In this document: piece by piece, positions 5,056 to 6,309 of the stretch | How positions within the stretch are numbered: position 1 is the first letter of the stretch | Layout: each line of letters begins with the position of its first letter | Source of the DNA: SAR202 cluster bacterium | GTDB lineage: Bacteria > Chloroflexota > Dehalococcoidia > Lucifugimonadales > UBA3495 | NCBI GenBank assembly: GCA_009392095.1 | Contig: VFHF01000161.1 | Location: 1 to 6,309, forward strand | DNA: 6,309 bases | Reading direction: 5' to 3' | Made by a program: the position numbers and the translations under genes | Notes under the pieces: model-generated | What the model was told of the DNA's origin: nothing | Seen by the model: only the letters and a program-made list of their open reading frames with translations | Databases searched by the model: none

Positions 5056-5180
5056 GGGTGGTTCCTCGCAGTGATTAATACACGTAGATGTCGCGAGAGA
5101 CTTAAGCTGGTCTCAGGTGCGTATTCTCCGGTTGGAGGGATAGTACCACACGGACCGCCTTACTCCGGGCGTTCAGGGCG
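5056..5180. other. Intergenic gap between the two flavoenzyme genes
   Basis: On the minus strand this gap carries GTGTATTAAT about 20 bases upstream of the luciferase-like ATG, which could serve as a -10 region, but there is no clear -35. No strong hairpin terminator follows the acyl-CoA-dehydrogenase-like stop codon, so co-transcription is plausible. Confidence 0.4.
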
Positions 5181-6309
5181 CTAAGCCCACCTCGGCTGCA
5201 CATCCAACGGAATGCCGAACAGGTGCTTACCTACCTCTTCACGGACCAGGTCAGGGGTACTGACGGCATGGAGAGTGCCCATGCGGACGTCCCGGTAATA
5301 GCGTTCGAAGTTGTCGGTCTCGAACAGTCCGTGGGCGCCCCGGACGCCGAAAAGACGGTCCACGGCTTTCTGGGCATTACCCCTGGCCACCAGCCCGGCC
5401 ATCTCCATGCGGGCCGCGTCGCCGGGCACGAATTCTTCGCCTGAGATCGCCTTTGCGGTGATGGCCTGGGCCTCTTGAACCAGGAACGCCCGGCCCGACT
5501 CGATGTACATAGCGGCGTCGGCAACGGCGAACTGGTTGCCGGGCATGCTGCCTCTGGTTGCGCCACCCAGCGTCATGCTCCGGGCCTTGCCGAACTCGAC
5601 GGTCTCGTCTAAGGCAGCCTGGGCTACGCCCAACATCATGCCTGACATCCAGACCCTGGCCTTGGTCGGCACTTTCAGGACCGGAGGGCCATCGGGCAGC
5701 CACGGCGCATGGGGAGCGGGGCGTTTGGACACCGGGGCCATGTTCTCGGGCACAAACACATTGTCCAAGAGCACGTCGTGGGTCATGGAGCCCCGGGCCG
5801 CCATGGCAAACCAGGTCTCTTCGATGGTCAGTCCCGGCTGGCTGGTTGGCATCAGCATCCAACGGTTGTCGCCGTCCACCATCGTACTGAGAAACATCCA
5901 GGTCGAGATGCTCGACCCGCTGACGAAGGGCCACCGTCCCGATGCGACGAAGCCGCCGGGCGCAGGTTTGGTGTCGCCGCCGGGTATGGCGGCGTGCGAA
6001 ATCAAAGAGCCGTTCTCGACCACATCCCGAATCAGCGAATAGGCACCTTCGCCCATCATGCCCAGCGCCCGAGTGCAGAGGACCGAGTGGTTGCCCATGA
6101 CCCAGGCAGTAGACGCGCAGGCGCCGCCAATGAGTTCATAAACGGCGATCTGGGTCACTAGGTCGGCCTCGCTCCCGCCGAATTCTTTGGGGATCGCGAC
6201 GGTCAAGAGCCCGGCCTCATGGAGGTCTTGGATGTTCTCCACCGGCACCCGGCGCTGGCGGTCGGCCTCAGCGGCCCGCCCTGCGATACGCCCGGCCGCC
6301 TGGTTGGCC
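5181..6309 (-). CDS. Acyl-CoA dehydrogenase-fold flavoprotein, likely flavin monooxygenase type (5' end missing)
   Basis: The reading frame stays open to the right edge of the window, so the N-terminus is missing; 376 codons' worth are visible. The GTG at 6248 is internal, because the upstream codons give GRIAGRAAEADRQRR leading into the usual 'LHEAGLLTVAIPKEFGG' opening of the family. Numbering from that GTG, the blocks are GACASTAWVMGNH (42-54), ASGRWPFVSG (102-111), the central RGSMTHDVLLDNVFVPE (152-168), and the C-terminal FERYYRDVRMGTLHAVSTPD (314-333). In true acyl-CoA dehydrogenases the last block is followed by the catalytic-Glu segment (YEGT-like). Here there is TLHAVST with a histidine, as in the HsaA/DszC-type group of two-component flavin monooxygenases. 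The fold assignment is secure; the oxygenase reading is an inference. A separate flavin reductase would be needed but is not in the window. The downstream partner is the luciferase-like gene. Confidence 0.87.
   Translation of the reverse strand, partial: ANQAAGRIAGRAAEADRQRRVPVENIQDLHEAGLLTVAIPKEFGGSEADLVTQIAVYELIGGACASTAWVMGNHSVLCTRALGMMGEGAYSLIRDVVENGSLISHAAIPGGDTKPAPGGFVASGRWPFVSGSSISTWMFLSTMVDGDNRWMLMPTSQPGLTIEETWFAMAARGSMTHDVLLDNVFVPENMAPVSKRPAPHAPWLPDGPPVLKVPTKARVWMSGMMLGVAQAALDETVEFGKARSMTLGGATRGSMPGNQFAVADAAMYIESGRAFLVQEAQAITAKAISGEEFVPGDAARMEMAGLVARGNAQKAVDRLFGVRGAHGLFETDNFERYYRDVRMGTLHAVSTPDLVREEVGKHLFGIPLDVQPRWA

Noticed and set aside
5377..6161. Several long frames on both strands inside the acyl-CoA-dehydrogenase-like gene
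   Set aside because: They are shadow frames of a GC-rich gene with Arg/Gly/Pro/Ser-rich composition. The family motifs lie only in the minus-strand frame ending at 5181.

Overview
The window is a moderately GC-rich bacterial chromosome segment with compact genes, short intergenic gaps and no mobile elements. The combination of an F420-dependent NADP reductase (NpdG/Fno type), a luciferase-like flavin monooxygenase, an acyl-CoA-dehydrogenase-fold flavoenzyme and desulforedoxin-type mini-proteins fits a Chloroflexota bacterium, possibly of the Dehalococcoidia/SAR202 kind. That assignment is an inference from gene content and general resemblance; no marker gene is present to prove it.

Left part (1-1475, plus strand): a 271-base leader containing a bulged hairpin leads into npdG (272-919), followed 31 bases later by a small protein with a galactose-binding-like (GH2-type) beta-sandwich (951-1475). 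These look like one operon. It converges on a minus-strand pair: a single-cysteine thioredoxin-fold protein (2571 to 1918), then a small acidic protein with a poly-aspartate tail (1820 to 1500).

Middle part (2572-3641, plus strand): divergent from the thioredoxin-like gene is a small protein resembling DUF6941-type proteins (2715-3158). It is followed by a well-formed sigma-70-type promoter (TTGAAT-17 bp-TATAAT), two tandem 38- and 47-residue desulforedoxin-like proteins (3259-3375 and 3438-3581) and an 18-bp perfect-stem intrinsic terminator (3598-3641). These two mini-genes form a neat self-contained transcription unit and are the most notable content of the window. They are easily missed because of their size and because the first starts with TTG.

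Right part (3642-6309): a roughly 340-base gene-free stretch holds inverted repeats that could form two mutually exclusive RNA structures, one resembling a plus-strand terminator. Then comes a minus-strand pair: an acyl-CoA dehydrogenase/flavin monooxygenase-like gene running in from the right edge (6309 to 5181, 5' end missing) and a luciferase-like monooxygenase (5055 to 3985). The theme of the window is redox chemistry: F420/NADP hydride transfer, flavin oxygenation, a thioredoxin fold and Fe(Cys)4 mini-proteins. A shared pathway is not demonstrated.
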